DNA of 64,000 nucleotides from Actinomycetes bacterium (GTDB lineage Bacteria > Actinomycetota > Actinomycetes > Streptosporangiales > Streptosporangiaceae). Where the stretch lies: positions 1-64,000 of the forward strand of contig JAJYUU010000003.1 in assembly GCA_021792405.1 (NCBI GenBank). Direction: 5' to 3'. Under the pieces are notes generated by a model that was not told the origin of the DNA, ran no database searches, and saw only the letters and a program-made list of their open reading frames with translations. Position numbers and translations under genes: made by a program. The first letter of the stretch is position 1. Each line of letters begins with the position of its first letter. Positions 52,009 through 62,492 of the stretch are shown in pieces.

Positions 52009-53301
52009 TTGCCCGGGGGTGAGGCTCCTCAGGCTCGGCCCTTCGGAGGCGGCGCGCAGGTGGATGGCATCGTGGCAGGCCAGGCGAAGGCCGGCGCCAT
52101 GCCCGGGCCGGGTAACGTGCCCGCCGCACCGGGGCCAGCCAGTGCCGGGCCAGCCAGTGCCGGGCCAGCCGGCACCGGGCAGCCTGGTGGCATACCGGTG
52201 GCCGAGCCGGGTGACGCCAGCTGCGATCTGGTATCTGCCGACGACCTGCCGGATGGCCTTGTAATCGCTGACTGCAAGGGTAAGATCACCGTCTTCAACC
52301 GTGCGGCCGCGCGGCTGACCGGGATCAGCCCGGCGCTGGCGGTCGGCCGGGACGTCCGCCAGGTACTGCCGTTCTGTGACAGCCAGGACCGCTCCTGGTG
52401 GACGCTGTGCGAGCCTTACGGCGGGCTGTCTACCCGGACGCGGCATCCGGAACTCTCGCTGTACCTGCCGGACGGCACCGAATTGCTGGTCACCGTCGGC
52501 TACGTGCGGACGCCGCGCGGGCGTGGCCCGCGGGAGGGGTGGTCCCGTGCGCCGGGGGAAGTGCAGCGGCTGGCGATCTCGCTGCGTAGCGCGGAGCAGC
52601 GCTCGCGCCTCGAGCGGAGCCGGGCCGACCTGGTGTCGACGGTCGCGCACGAACTGCGGTCACCGCTGACCAGCGTCAAGGGCTTCACCGCGACCCTGCT
52701 GGCCAAGTGGCCCCGCTTCACCGACGATCAGAAACGGGTCATGCTGGAAACCGTCAATGCCGACGCCGACCGGGTTACCCGCCTGATCACCGAACTGCTG
52801 GACGTATCGAGGATCGAGGCCGGCCGGATCGAGATCCACCGGGAGATCGTCGACATCCCGAGTCGAGCCCTCAAGATCATAAGCGGCCGGATCGCGGCCG
52901 GCGATCCGCCGGAGCGGTACCAGGTCGAGGTCGCACCCGGGCTGCCCGAGGTCTGGCTCGACGGCGATAAGGTCGAGCAGATCCTGGCGAACCTTATTGA
53001 GAACGCCGTCCGGCACGGTGCTGGTACCGTTACTACCGTGGTGGAGCCAGCGGTGGTAGCAGGGGTTCCTGGCGTGGCCGTAGCGGTCCGCGACCAGGGT
53101 CCTGGCATCGCGCCCGAGGTAGCGCCCCGTGTCTTCGCGCGGTTCTGGCGGGCGAAGCGCCGCGGCGGCGCGGGCCTTGGCCTGTTCATTGTCAAGGGCC
53201 TGGTTGAAGCGCACGGCGGGGAGATCGTCGTGCAGCAGGCACCAGGGGGCGGGGCCGAGTTCCGATTTACCATGCCCGCCGGGACGCCTGAGTTCGGCTA
53301 G
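52009..53301 (+). CDS. PAS-domain sensor histidine kinase (no adjacent response regulator)
   Basis: STVAHELRSPLTSVKGFTATLL H-box; VEQILANLIENAVRHG N-box; DQGPGIAPEVAPRVFARFWR; GAGLGLFIVKGLVEAHGG. Confidence 0.93.
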   Translation: MPGGEAPQARPFGGGAQVDGIVAGQAKAGAMPGPGNVPAAPGPASAGPASAGPAGTGQPGGIPVAEPGDASCDLVSADDLPDGLVIADCKGKITVFNRAAARLTGISPALAVGRDVRQVLPFCDSQDRSWWTLCEPYGGLSTRTRHPELSLYLPDGTELLVTVGYVRTPRGRGPREGWSRAPGEVQRLAISLRSAEQRSRLERSRADLVSTVAHELRSPLTSVKGFTATLLAKWPRFTDDQKRVMLETVNADADRVTRLITELLDVSRIEAGRIEIHREIVDIPSRALKIISGRIAAGDPPERYQVEVAPGLPEVWLDGDKVEQILANLIENAVRHGAGTVTTVVEPAVVAGVPGVAVAVRDQGPGIAPEVAPRVFARFWRAKRRGGAGLGLFIVKGLVEAHGGEIVVQQAPGGGAEFRFTMPAGTPEFG

Positions 53302-53487
53302 CCGGCGGGCCTGTTGAGGCTGCCCGTCTTCCTGGCGCCCGACCGCGTAGCCGGACAATAGCTGCTGGCGGCTGGGACACGCCTACCCACTCCGGTTGCG
53401 GCGGGCCCGCGTGACCAGGGCTGATCTGCTGGATCGCCGCGCTGACAGCCGTTCCTGATGCCACTGACCGCAGGAGATGTCATACCG

Positions 53488-54615
53488 ATGTCTGCACCGA
53501 ATAAGGCTTATGACCCAGTTGAGGCGGCCACGCTGTCTGCCGGGGAACTGCAGCGCATGCAGGCCGACGCGCTGGCGGCGATCGCGGCTGCCGCCAATCT
53601 CGATGAGCTCAAGACCGCCAGGCTCGCGCACGCCGGCGACCGGGCGCCGCTCACGCTGGCGAATGCGGAGATCGGGGCGCTTCCCCCGGCGGCACGGGCC
53701 GACGCCGGCAAGCGGGTGGGCGCCGCCCGCGCCGCAGTGCGGGCGGCGCTGGTGCAGCGCCAGGCCGATCTCGAAGCTGAGCGGGACCGGCGGGTGCTCG
53801 TCGACGAAGCCGTGGACGTTACCTTGCCCTGGGACCGGCCGATGTCCCTGGACGGCGCACGCCATCCGGTTACCACGGTGGGCGAGCGCCTAGCCGACGT
53901 GTTCGTCAGCATGGGCTATGAGATCGCCGAAGGTCCTGAGGTCGAGGCCGAGTGGTACAACTTCGATGCGCTGAACTTCCCGCCGGACCACCCGGCGCGG
54001 GAAATGCAGGACACGATCTTCGTCGCCGGGCCTGAGCCAGGCGAGCGGTCCGGGAAGGTGCTGCGCACGCACACCTCGCCGGTCCAGATCCGGGCGATGC
54101 TGACCAGGCCGCTGCCGCTGTACGTGGTGAGCCCAGGTAAGTGCTACCGCAGTGACGCGCTCGACGCGACGCACAGCCCGGTCTTCCACCAGATCGAGTG
54201 CCTGGCCGTGGACGAGGGCCTGACGATGGCGGACCTGCGCGGCGCGATCAACGCGTTCGTCGAGGCCATGTTCGGCGAGGGGCTTCAGACCAGGCTACGG
54301 CCGGACTTCTTCCCGTTCACCGAGCCGTCGGCGGACGTGTCCATGCAGTGCCATGTCTGCCGCGGCGCGTCCGCCAAGCCCGGCGGGGAGCCGTGCCGGG
54401 TATGCCGGTCGCAGGGCTGGATCGAGCTTGCCGGGTGCGGGATGGTCAATCCGCGCGTGCTGGTCGCGTGTGGCATCGATCCGGACCGCTACAGCGGGTT
54501 CGCGTTCGGGCTGGGCATCGAACGGTCGGTCATGGTGAGGCACGGCGTGGCCGACATCCGGGACACGCTCGAGGGTGACGTGCGGTTCAGCCGCGCATTC
54601 GGAATGGAGGCGTGA
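53488..54615 (+). CDS. pheS: Phenylalanyl-tRNA synthetase alpha subunit
   Basis: RTHTSPVQIRAML, VFHQIECLAVDEGLTMADLRGAI, GSG/GLGIERSVMVRHG-type class II motifs. Confidence 0.97.
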   Translation: MSAPNKAYDPVEAATLSAGELQRMQADALAAIAAAANLDELKTARLAHAGDRAPLTLANAEIGALPPAARADAGKRVGAARAAVRAALVQRQADLEAERDRRVLVDEAVDVTLPWDRPMSLDGARHPVTTVGERLADVFVSMGYEIAEGPEVEAEWYNFDALNFPPDHPAREMQDTIFVAGPEPGERSGKVLRTHTSPVQIRAMLTRPLPLYVVSPGKCYRSDALDATHSPVFHQIECLAVDEGLTMADLRGAINAFVEAMFGEGLQTRLRPDFFPFTEPSADVSMQCHVCRGASAKPGGEPCRVCRSQGWIELAGCGMVNPRVLVACGIDPDRYSGFAFGLGIERSVMVRHGVADIRDTLEGDVRFSRAFGMEA

Positions 54616-57293
54616 TGCGGCTACCGCTGTCCTGGCTGCTGGAGTACGCGGCCATCGACGTGGCGCCGGACGATGCCGCTGGCGTTGCGGACCTGTCCCG
54701 GCGGCTGACGGCGTGCGGGCTGGAAGTCGAGTCGGTCGAGCCCGTCGGCCACGACATCTCGGGGGTCGTTGTCGCCGAGGTGCTCGACGTGGCGGAGCTG
54801 ACTGGCTTCAGCAAGCCGATCAGGTACTGCCAGGTGTCCATCGCTGACGGGCAGCAGCGGCACGTGATCTGCGGGGCGCGGAATTTTACGGCCGGCGACC
54901 GGGTCGCGCTGGCGCTGCCGGGCGCCGTGCTGCCCGGCGGATTCGAGATCGGCGCGCGCAAGACCTACGGCCGGGTATCGGAAGGCATGATCTGCTCGGC
55001 ACGGGAGCTGGCCATCGGCGAGGACCATGCCGGCATCATGGTGCTGCCGGCGGACGCGCCGCTGGGAGCCGACTTCGTGACCTATGCCGGCCTGCGCGAT
55101 GTGGTGTTCGACATCAACGTCACCCCGGACAAGGGCTTCGCCTTGTCGGTCCGGGGCGTCGCGCGGGAACTGGCGATCTCCTACCAGGTCCCGTTCACCG
55201 ATCCGGCTGACGTGGGTTTGCCTGCCGATGTCGCGGCGACGTCGCCGGAGGTGCATCCGGTCAGCATCGAGGACACGACGGCCTGCGACCGGATCGTGCT
55301 GCGCGAGGTGCGCGGGATCGATCCGGCCACGCCGACGCCGCTGGCCATGAAGATAAGGCTGGCCAGGGCAGGGCAACGGCCGGTGTCGCTCGCGGTCGAC
55401 GTCACCAACTACCTGATGCTCGAGCTCGGGCAACCGCTTCATGCCTTCGACCGGGCGCGGCTGCACGGGCCGATCGTGGTCCGGCGCGCCCAGCCGGGGG
55501 AGAAGCTCGAGACCCTCGATCACGTCGTCAGGACGCTGGATCCCGAGGACATCCTGATCACCGACGAGTCAGGCCCGATCTCGCTGGCGGGCACCATGGG
55601 CGGCGTCGCCACCGAGGTGTCGGACTCCTCGCACGACGTGGTCATCGAGGCTGCGCACTTCTCCGCCCGCGGCATCGCGAGGATGAGCCGGCGGCACAAG
55701 CTCGGCTCCGAGGCCTCGGCCAGGTTCGAGCGCGGCGTGGACCCGCAGTTGCCACCTCGCGCCTCGGCCAGGGCGACCACGATGCTGGCAGCGCTCGGCG
55801 GCGGTACCGTCGTGCCCGGCTGCTCCCTCGCCGGGGAAGAGATCGAGCCGGTCAGGATCGCGATGGCCGCAGACTACCCGGACCAGGTCGCGGGCCTGGT
55901 GTACGGGCTGGAGACCGTGCAGAAGCGGCTACGCGAAGTTGGCTGCGCGGTCGCGCACATGCCCGGCTCGGCTGCGGACCGGCCGGATGGTGCCGGCGCC
56001 GGAAACGGGGCAGTGGCCGTCGGCGTCGAGGTCGCGGTACCCATCCCGGACGCCGGCCCGGCCGACCGGCGGACCCGGCCAGACCACGGGCGGCACGACA
56101 GGCCCGGCCTGACGCTGCTGGTCACGGCGCCCTCCTGGCGGCCCGACCTGACCGACCCCGCTGACCTGGCAGAGGAGGTGATTCGGCTCGAGGGCTACCA
56201 GGACATCCCGGTGCGTGCCGTCCGGGCTGTGGGCGGCCGGGGCCTCACCAGACGGCAGCGGCTCCGCCGTACCCTCAGCAGGGCACTGGCCGCTGACGGT
56301 TACGTCGAGGTCATCTGCTCACCATTCACCTCGGCAGGTGATTTCGACCGGCTGCAACTGCCTGCCGGCGACCAGCGCCGGCAGGCAGTGCGGCTGGCCA
56401 ACCCGCTCAGCGATGACGAGCCGCTGATGCGGACCACGCTGCTGCCGGGCATCTTCCGCACCCTCGCCCGGAACCTGGGCCGCGGCTTTAGCGACGTGTC
56501 GCTCTATGAGTTCGGCATGGTTTTCCGCCCGAAGTCCGGTGCCCCGCCGGTAGCGCCCATCCTGCCGGTGGACCGTGCTCCGACCGAGCAGGAGGTTGCC
56601 CGGCTCGGTGCCGCGCTGCCGGACCAGCCGTTGCATGTCGCTGCGGTGCTGACCGGCAATGCCGAGCCGGCCGGCTACTGGGGCGCGGGGCGCCCGGCTG
56701 GCTGGCAGGACGCGATCGAGGCAGCCCGGCTGGTACTGCGCACGAGCCGGCTGACGTTCAGCGTGCGGGCTGATCGGCATGAGCCCTGGCATCCCGGCCG
56801 ATGCGCGGCGATAGTGATCGGTAACGAGCAGGGTCAGGAGTGGCTGGCCGGCCACGCCGGCGAACTGCATCCGCGAGTCATTGCGGCGTTCGACCTGCCG
56901 GCCCGTACATCGGCGATGGAGCTCGACCTGTCGGTGATCACGACTGCCGCGGACGCGGCCGGGCCCGTTCAGCCGCCGGCGCTGTGGAGTTACCCGCTGG
57001 CCGTCCAGGACGTGGCGCTCGTGGTGCCGCGGGCGGTTCCAGCGGCGGATGTGGAGCGGGCGCTGGCCGCCGGCGCGGCTGCAGCCGGCGACGTGCGGCT
57101 GGAATCGCTGAGCCTGTTCGACGTCTACACCGGCGGTCAGGTCGGCGAGGGGTTCAAGTCGCTGGCGTATACGCTGCGGTTCCGCGCGCCGGACCGGACG
57201 CTGACCGCAGAAGAGGTGAGGGGAGCCAGAGACGCCGCAGTCGCTGAGGCGGCCAGGCAGACCGGAGCAGTGCAGCGCGGCGGATCATCGTGA
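54615..57293 (+). CDS. pheT: Phenylalanyl-tRNA synthetase beta subunit
   Basis: MRLPLSWLLEYAAIDVAPDD; tRNA-binding domain; B5 region; FDX-ACB C-terminus FDVYTGGQVGEGFKSLAYTLRFRAPDRTLT. Confidence 0.97.
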   Translation: MRLPLSWLLEYAAIDVAPDDAAGVADLSRRLTACGLEVESVEPVGHDISGVVVAEVLDVAELTGFSKPIRYCQVSIADGQQRHVICGARNFTAGDRVALALPGAVLPGGFEIGARKTYGRVSEGMICSARELAIGEDHAGIMVLPADAPLGADFVTYAGLRDVVFDINVTPDKGFALSVRGVARELAISYQVPFTDPADVGLPADVAATSPEVHPVSIEDTTACDRIVLREVRGIDPATPTPLAMKIRLARAGQRPVSLAVDVTNYLMLELGQPLHAFDRARLHGPIVVRRAQPGEKLETLDHVVRTLDPEDILITDESGPISLAGTMGGVATEVSDSSHDVVIEAAHFSARGIARMSRRHKLGSEASARFERGVDPQLPPRASARATTMLAALGGGTVVPGCSLAGEEIEPVRIAMAADYPDQVAGLVYGLETVQKRLREVGCAVAHMPGSAADRPDGAGAGNGAVAVGVEVAVPIPDAGPADRRTRPDHGRHDRPGLTLLVTAPSWRPDLTDPADLAEEVIRLEGYQDIPVRAVRAVGGRGLTRRQRLRRTLSRALAADGYVEVICSPFTSAGDFDRLQLPAGDQRRQAVRLANPLSDDEPLMRTTLLPGIFRTLARNLGRGFSDVSLYEFGMVFRPKSGAPPVAPILPVDRAPTEQEVARLGAALPDQPLHVAAVLTGNAEPAGYWGAGRPAGWQDAIEAARLVLRTSRLTFSVRADRHEPWHPGRCAAIVIGNEQGQEWLAGHAGELHPRVIAAFDLPARTSAMELDLSVITTAADAAGPVQPPALWSYPLAVQDVALVVPRAVPAADVERALAAGAAAAGDVRLESLSLFDVYTGGQVGEGFKSLAYTLRFRAPDRTLTAEEVRGARDAAVAEAARQTGAVQRGGSS

Positions 57294-57306
57294 AGACAGG
57301 CTGACG

Positions 57307-57352
57307 TGGGTGCCGTATTAGTGGGCCTGGAGCGCCACTGATCCGGCACCCA
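57307..57352. terminator. Hairpin between convergent pheT and lipoprotein genes
   Basis: TGGGTGCCG..GTGG..CCAC..CGGCACCCA. Confidence 0.6.
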
Positions 57353-57456
57353 TGAAGATCATCGGGCGCGCGACCGCGGCCAGCAGGTCGCAGAGCGGAC
57401 TAGCGGGTAAACCGCGTCCCGAGCGAACCGGTTCGGTCGGCGTGGCGGCCCGGCGA

Positions 57457-57867
57457 TCAGCCCTGCGAGGCCTTGAGGACCGCCAGGATCTCGGTGCCCT
57501 TCCTGGCGCACTTGGAGGTATCGCCGGTCTTCAGCAGTTCGGGCGTCGAGTAGCCCTGGCAGGTCCAGCCGCTGACGGTCACCGGGCCGCCGCCGCCGTT
57601 GCCGGGCGCGTCACCGTTCTTGATTGCGCTGGCATAGCTCCGCTCCACCGCCATGGCGGCGGAGCACGAGACGGTGCCGCGGTAGATCTCAACCTCGACC
57701 GGCACATTGGCCGCGGTACGGCTGGTGCCGCAGTTCTGGACCGTGGCTGCGCTCGACTTCGGCCCGCCGCAGCCCGCCAGCACCAGCGTGCCCGCGATAA
57801 GCGCGGCAACCAGGCTGAGCGAGAAGGCCAGCCGCTGGCCAGCGCCCCGGGTCCGGCGGACGTGCAT
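57457..57867 (-). CDS. Small secreted lipoprotein, unknown function
   Basis: Signal peptide with lipobox TLVLAGCGG; start at internal ATG. Confidence 0.75.
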   Translation of the reverse strand: MHVRRTRGAGQRLAFSLSLVAALIAGTLVLAGCGGPKSSAATVQNCGTSRTAANVPVEVEIYRGTVSCSAAMAVERSYASAIKNGDAPGNGGGGPVTVSGWTCQGYSTPELLKTGDTSKCARKGTEILAVLKASQG

Positions 57868-58026
57868 GGCCCGGATCTCCCTTCTCTGCCAATCACGCCG
57901 TCTGCGCAGCGAAAGCCAGCCCGCGCGATGCCGCGATACCCACGGCACACCCTAGCCGTTACCTGGCTTCTCGGAACCCTTTCGCCGCCTTTGTTCTAGC
58001 CGGCTGCCGATGCGGACGCCTCGGGG

Positions 58027-58062
58027 TTGCATATTCAACCAGATATCTGCATAATGATGCAG
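58027..58062. promoter_or_regulatory. Putative tandem ArgR operator (ARG boxes) upstream of argC
   Basis: TTGCATATTCAACCAG and palindromic CTGCATAATGATGCAG, starts 20 bp apart. Confidence 0.7.
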
Positions 58063-58131
58063 AGTAGCTGTCACTAAGACTCCCTGACCGGTGACAGCAC
58101 CCACGTCCGCTGAAGCGCTGGAGGGCCGAGC

Positions 58132-59211
58132 ATGGGTGCGCGGGTCGCCGTCGCCGGCGCGAGCGGGTACGCAGGCGGCGAGCTGCTGAGACTGCTGGCC
58201 GGGCATCCAGGGCTTGACATCGCGGCGGTGGCAGCGGGCGCGAGCGCCGGCAAGACCGTCGGGGAGTTGCACCCGCACCTGGCGGGGCTGCCCGCCGTCG
58301 GCGAGCTGACCCTGCAGACGCCCGATCGGGTCGAGTTCGCCGCGTGCGACCTGGCCTTCCTCGCACTTCCGGCCGGCCAGTCCGCAGCAGTCGCGAGCGC
58401 GATCCCCGGCAGCGTGAAGATCGTTGACCTCGGCCCTGACTTCCGGCTGGCTGATCCGTCTGCGTGGGAACGCCACTACCCGGGCACTCACGCCGGCCGC
58501 TGGGTCACCGGACTGCCCGAGCTGCCCGGCGCCCGTCCGGCGATCCGGACCGCTAGCCGGGTCGCCGCTCCTGGCTGTTACGCGACCGCGGCGATGCTCG
58601 CGCTGGTGCCGCTGGCGGCGGCGGGCCTGACCGACCCGGCCGACGTCGTGGTCGTGGCCGCATCCGGCACATCGGGTGCGGGCCGGTCGCTGCGGACCGA
58701 CCTGCTCGGCAGCGAGGTGATGGGATCGGCGTCGGCTTATGCGGCCGGCGGCGTGCACCGGCATACCCCGGAAATCGAGCAGGCGCTGGCTGAGGCGACC
58801 GCGCGCGGGCAGGCTGGCGATGTCGACGTCCAGCCCGTTCCCGCAGTGCGGGTCAGCTTTACCCCAGTGCTCGCGCCGATGTCCCGCGGCATCCTGGCGA
58901 CCTGCACCGCGAAGCTCACCTCGCCCGCGGTCACGACCGGTGAGCTGCGCCAGGCGATCGCCGACAGCTACCGGGGCGAGCCCTTCATCACCCTGCTCCC
59001 GGTCGGCAGCTGGCCGGCCACCGCATCGGTATCCGGGTCGAACGGCGTGCACATTCAGGCCGCCGCGGATGAGCGGGCCGGCCGCGCAGTCATCGTCGTC
59101 GCGATCGACAACCTCGGCAAGGGTGCCGCCGGGCAGGCAATCCAGGATGCGAACCTCATGCTCGGCTTGCCCGAGACAGCAGGCCTGACCGCGATCGGAG
59201 TCGCACCATGA
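58132..59211 (+). CDS. argC: N-acetyl-gamma-glutamyl-phosphate reductase
   Basis: [41 protein letters not shown]. Confidence 0.97.
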   Translation: MGARVAVAGASGYAGGELLRLLAGHPGLDIAAVAAGASAGKTVGELHPHLAGLPAVGELTLQTPDRVEFAACDLAFLALPAGQSAAVASAIPGSVKIVDLGPDFRLADPSAWERHYPGTHAGRWVTGLPELPGARPAIRTASRVAAPGCYATAAMLALVPLAAAGLTDPADVVVVAASGTSGAGRSLRTDLLGSEVMGSASAYAAGGVHRHTPEIEQALAEATARGQAGDVDVQPVPAVRVSFTPVLAPMSRGILATCTAKLTSPAVTTGELRQAIADSYRGEPFITLLPVGSWPATASVSGSNGVHIQAAADERAGRAVIVVAIDNLGKGAAGQAIQDANLMLGLPETAGLTAIGVAP

Positions 59212-60359
59212 GCGTCACCAGCCCGCTCGGCTTCCGGGCCGCCGGCGTCGCGGCCGGCCTTAAGAAGTCCGGGCTGCCCGACGTGGCCGTTGTCATCAAC
59301 GACGGCCCGAGCGCGGCGGCAGCCGGCGTCTTCACCGCCAACCGCGTCAAAGCTGCGCCAGTGCTGTGGAGCCGGCAGGTGCTGGCCGGCGGCGCCGTCC
59401 GGGCGGTCGTGCTGAACTCCGGCGGCGCTAACGCGTGTACCGGTCCGGCCGGGTTCGCCGACACCCACCGCACCGCCGAGCATCTGGCCGCCTTGCTCGG
59501 CATCGGCGCCGGTGAGGTCGCGGTGTGCTCGACCGGGCTGATCGGGGAGCGGCTGCCGCTGGAAAGGCTGCTGGCTGGCGTGACGGCCGCCACCGGCCAG
59601 GCAGCAGCGGACGGCGGCATTGCTGCGGCCGACGCGATCCGGACCACCGATACCGTCGGCAAGACCGTGACCGCGGCCGGGGCCGGCTACCGGATCGGCG
59701 GCATGGCCAAGGGAGCTGGCATGCTCGCGCCTGCCCTCGCCACCATGCTCGTGGTGCTGACGACCGACGCCGACCTGCGGCCGGCTGTCCTGGACGCCGC
59801 GCTTCGGGCGGCCACCGCCACGACTTTCGACCGGCTCGATACCGACGGCTGCATGTCCACCAACGACACGGTGCTGTTGCTGGCCAGCGGCGCGAGCGGT
59901 ACGACACCGGACCCAGCCGAGTTCACCGCCCTGCTGACCACGGCGTGCGCGGACCTCGCCAGCCAGTTGCAAGCGGACGCCGAGGGCGCAACGAAGGCGA
60001 TCACGATCGAGGTGACCGGGGCGGCCAGTGAACCGGATGCGGTCGAGGCGGGCCGCGCGGTCGCGCGCAGCGACCTGCTCAAGTGCGCGATCCACGGCGA
60101 GGATCCGAACTGGGGCCGGGTGCTGGCGGCCGTCGGGACCACCAGCGCGGTGTTCGAGCCGGAGCAGCTCAGCGTCGCCATCAACGGCGTCTGGGTGTGC
60201 AAGTCCGGCGCGGCAGGCGAGGACCGGTCGGCGGTGGACCTGCGGCCACGTCAGGTGACGATCACCGTCGACCTGGCGGCCGGCCCGCACACGGCCGCGA
60301 TCAAGACGACCGATCTGACAGCCGCGTACGTGCACGAGAACTCGGCGTACTCGACATGA
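59208..60359 (+). CDS. argJ: Glutamate N-acetyltransferase / amino-acid acetyltransferase
   Basis: [45 protein letters not shown]. Confidence 0.97.
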   Translation: MSVTSPLGFRAAGVAAGLKKSGLPDVAVVINDGPSAAAAGVFTANRVKAAPVLWSRQVLAGGAVRAVVLNSGGANACTGPAGFADTHRTAEHLAALLGIGAGEVAVCSTGLIGERLPLERLLAGVTAATGQAAADGGIAAADAIRTTDTVGKTVTAAGAGYRIGGMAKGAGMLAPALATMLVVLTTDADLRPAVLDAALRAATATTFDRLDTDGCMSTNDTVLLLASGASGTTPDPAEFTALLTTACADLASQLQADAEGATKAITIEVTGAASEPDAVEAGRAVARSDLLKCAIHGEDPNWGRVLAAVGTTSAVFEPEQLSVAINGVWVCKSGAAGEDRSAVDLRPRQVTITVDLAAGPHTAAIKTTDLTAAYVHENSAYST

Positions 60360-61294
60360 CGGCGGTAACGGGCGGTACCGAGGCTGCCCGCAAGGCAGCC
60401 ACCCTGATCGAGGCCCTGCCGTGGCTGGAACGGTTCCATGGCGCGACCGTCGTGCTGAAGTACGGCGGCAACGCGATGACCGATCAGGCGCTACGGCGCT
60501 CGTTCGCCCGCGACGTGGTGTTCCTGCGGTATGCCGGGCTGCGGCCGGTGGTCGTGCACGGCGGCGGTCCGCAGATCAACGCTCACCTGGAGCGGCTGGG
60601 GATGCGCTCCACATTCCGGGCAGGGCTTCGGGTGACGACGCCGGAGACCATGGACATTGTCCGCATGGTGCTCACCGGGCAGGTCAACCGGGAGATCGTC
60701 GGGCTGATCAACTCTCACGGGCCGTTCGCGGTGGGACTCTCCGGGGAGGATGCGCACCTGCTGACCGCGCGGCGAGTGCAGGCCGAGGTGGCCGGCGAGC
60801 TCGTCGACATCGGCGAGGTCGGCGAGGTCGAGTCGGTGAACCCCGGCGCGGTGACCGCGCTGCTGGCGGACGGCCGGATCCCGGTCATCTCGAGCGTCGC
60901 CCGCAGCGCCGACGACGGCGTGCTGAACGTGAACGCCGACACCGCGGCCGCCGCTCTCGCTGTCGAGTTGCGCGCCGCCAAGCTTGTGCTGCTGACCGAC
61001 GTGGCCGGGTTGTACCCGAAGTGGTCAGGCGCCGACGCCGCCAGCGCAATGCAGGCCAGGCCGTTCAGCCGGCTGACCGCAGCCGAGCTCGCGGAGCTGA
61101 TGCCGGGCCTGTCAGACGGCATGTTGCCGAAGATGGCCGCCTGCCTGGCGGCTGTGCGCGGCGGCGTGCCGCAAGCGCACGTACTGGACGGCCGGCTGCC
61201 CCACGCGATCCTGCTGGAGATCTTCACCGACTCCGGGATCGGAACCATGATCGTCCCGAATTCAAGTCCTGGAGCAAGCGATGTCAGCCACTGA
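60356..61294 (+). CDS. argB: Acetylglutamate kinase
   Basis: [46 protein letters not shown]. Confidence 0.97.
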   Translation: MTAVTGGTEAARKAATLIEALPWLERFHGATVVLKYGGNAMTDQALRRSFARDVVFLRYAGLRPVVVHGGGPQINAHLERLGMRSTFRAGLRVTTPETMDIVRMVLTGQVNREIVGLINSHGPFAVGLSGEDAHLLTARRVQAEVAGELVDIGEVGEVESVNPGAVTALLADGRIPVISSVARSADDGVLNVNADTAAAALAVELRAAKLVLLTDVAGLYPKWSGADAASAMQARPFSRLTAAELAELMPGLSDGMLPKMAACLAAVRGGVPQAHVLDGRLPHAILLEIFTDSGIGTMIVPNSSPGASDVSH

Positions 61295-62492
61295 GCTACT
61301 GCAAGACCGGTACGGCGCCGTCATGATGCTCACCTACGGGATGCCGCCGGTGGCGCTGGCCAGCGGCACCGGCTGCACCGTGCTCGACGTCGACGGCAAC
61401 AGCTACCTCGACCTGATCGGCGGCATCGCCGTCAGCTCGCTCGGGCATGCGCATCCGGCCATCATCGAGGCGGTCAGCAGGCAAGTCGCCACGCTCGCGC
61501 ATACCTCCAACCTGTTCTTGCACCAGCGCCAGGTGGAACTGGCCGAGCGGCTGATCGGCCTGCTCGGTACCGACGGCCGGGTGTTCCTGGCCAACTCCGG
61601 GACGGAGGCGAATGAGGCGGCGCTCAAGCTGGTGCGCAAGGCCGCCGGGCCCGGCCGGCCGGTGATCGTGGCCGCCGAGCACAGCTTCCATGGCCGGACG
61701 ATGGGCGCGCTCAGCCTGACCGGCAAGAGCTCGATCAGGGAGCCGTTCCAGCCGTTCGGGGTGGAGGTCAGGTTCGTGCCCTATGGCGACGCGGCCGCGC
61801 TCGCGGCGGCGGTCGGCATGGACTGCGCCGCGGTGTTCCTGGAGCCTGCGCTCGGCGAGGGCGGGGTGGTGCCAGCCCCGGCCGGTTACCTGAAGGCCGC
61901 GCGGACCGCCTGCGACGAGGCCGGCGCGCTGCTGGTTCTTGACGAGATCCAGAGCGGCATCGGGCGTACCGGCGAGTGGTTCGCGCATCAGCGAGAGGGC
62001 ATCGTCCCGGACGTGCTCACGCTGGCGAAGGGCCTGGGCGGCGGGTTGCCGATCGGCGCCTGCATCGGCCTCGGCCGGTACGGCTCGGTGCTGGAGAAAG
62101 GCGATCACGGCAGCACCTTCGGCGGCAATCCGGTCGCCTGCGCCGCAGCGCTGGCCGTGCTGGACACCATCGAGCGCGATGGGTTGCTGGCCCACGTGAG
62201 CACGGTGGGGGCGCAGCTAGCCGCCGGAATTGAGGGCATCAGCCATCCGCTCGTGGCCGGGGTCCGCGGCAGCGGGCTGTGGCTCGCGATAGCGCTGACC
62301 GGTGTGGCCGCCACCGCGGTCGCCGCGACCGCGCAGCGGCACGGCTTCCTGGTCAACGCCGTTCAGCCGAATGCTGTGCGGATCGCGCCACCGCTGATCC
62401 TGTCGGCGGCGGAAGCCGACGACTTCATCGCGGCGCTGCCCGCCATCCTGGACGCGGCCAGCGTGGTGCTGGCCGGGCAGGAAACGTCATGA
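61281..62492 (+). CDS. argD: Acetylornithine aminotransferase
   Basis: [56 protein letters not shown]. Confidence 0.97.
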   Translation: MSATELLQDRYGAVMMLTYGMPPVALASGTGCTVLDVDGNSYLDLIGGIAVSSLGHAHPAIIEAVSRQVATLAHTSNLFLHQRQVELAERLIGLLGTDGRVFLANSGTEANEAALKLVRKAAGPGRPVIVAAEHSFHGRTMGALSLTGKSSIREPFQPFGVEVRFVPYGDAAALAAAVGMDCAAVFLEPALGEGGVVPAPAGYLKAARTACDEAGALLVLDEIQSGIGRTGEWFAHQREGIVPDVLTLAKGLGGGLPIGACIGLGRYGSVLEKGDHGSTFGGNPVACAAALAVLDTIERDGLLAHVSTVGAQLAAGIEGISHPLVAGVRGSGLWLAIALTGVAATAVAATAQRHGFLVNAVQPNAVRIAPPLILSAAEADDFIAALPAILDAASVVLAGQETS

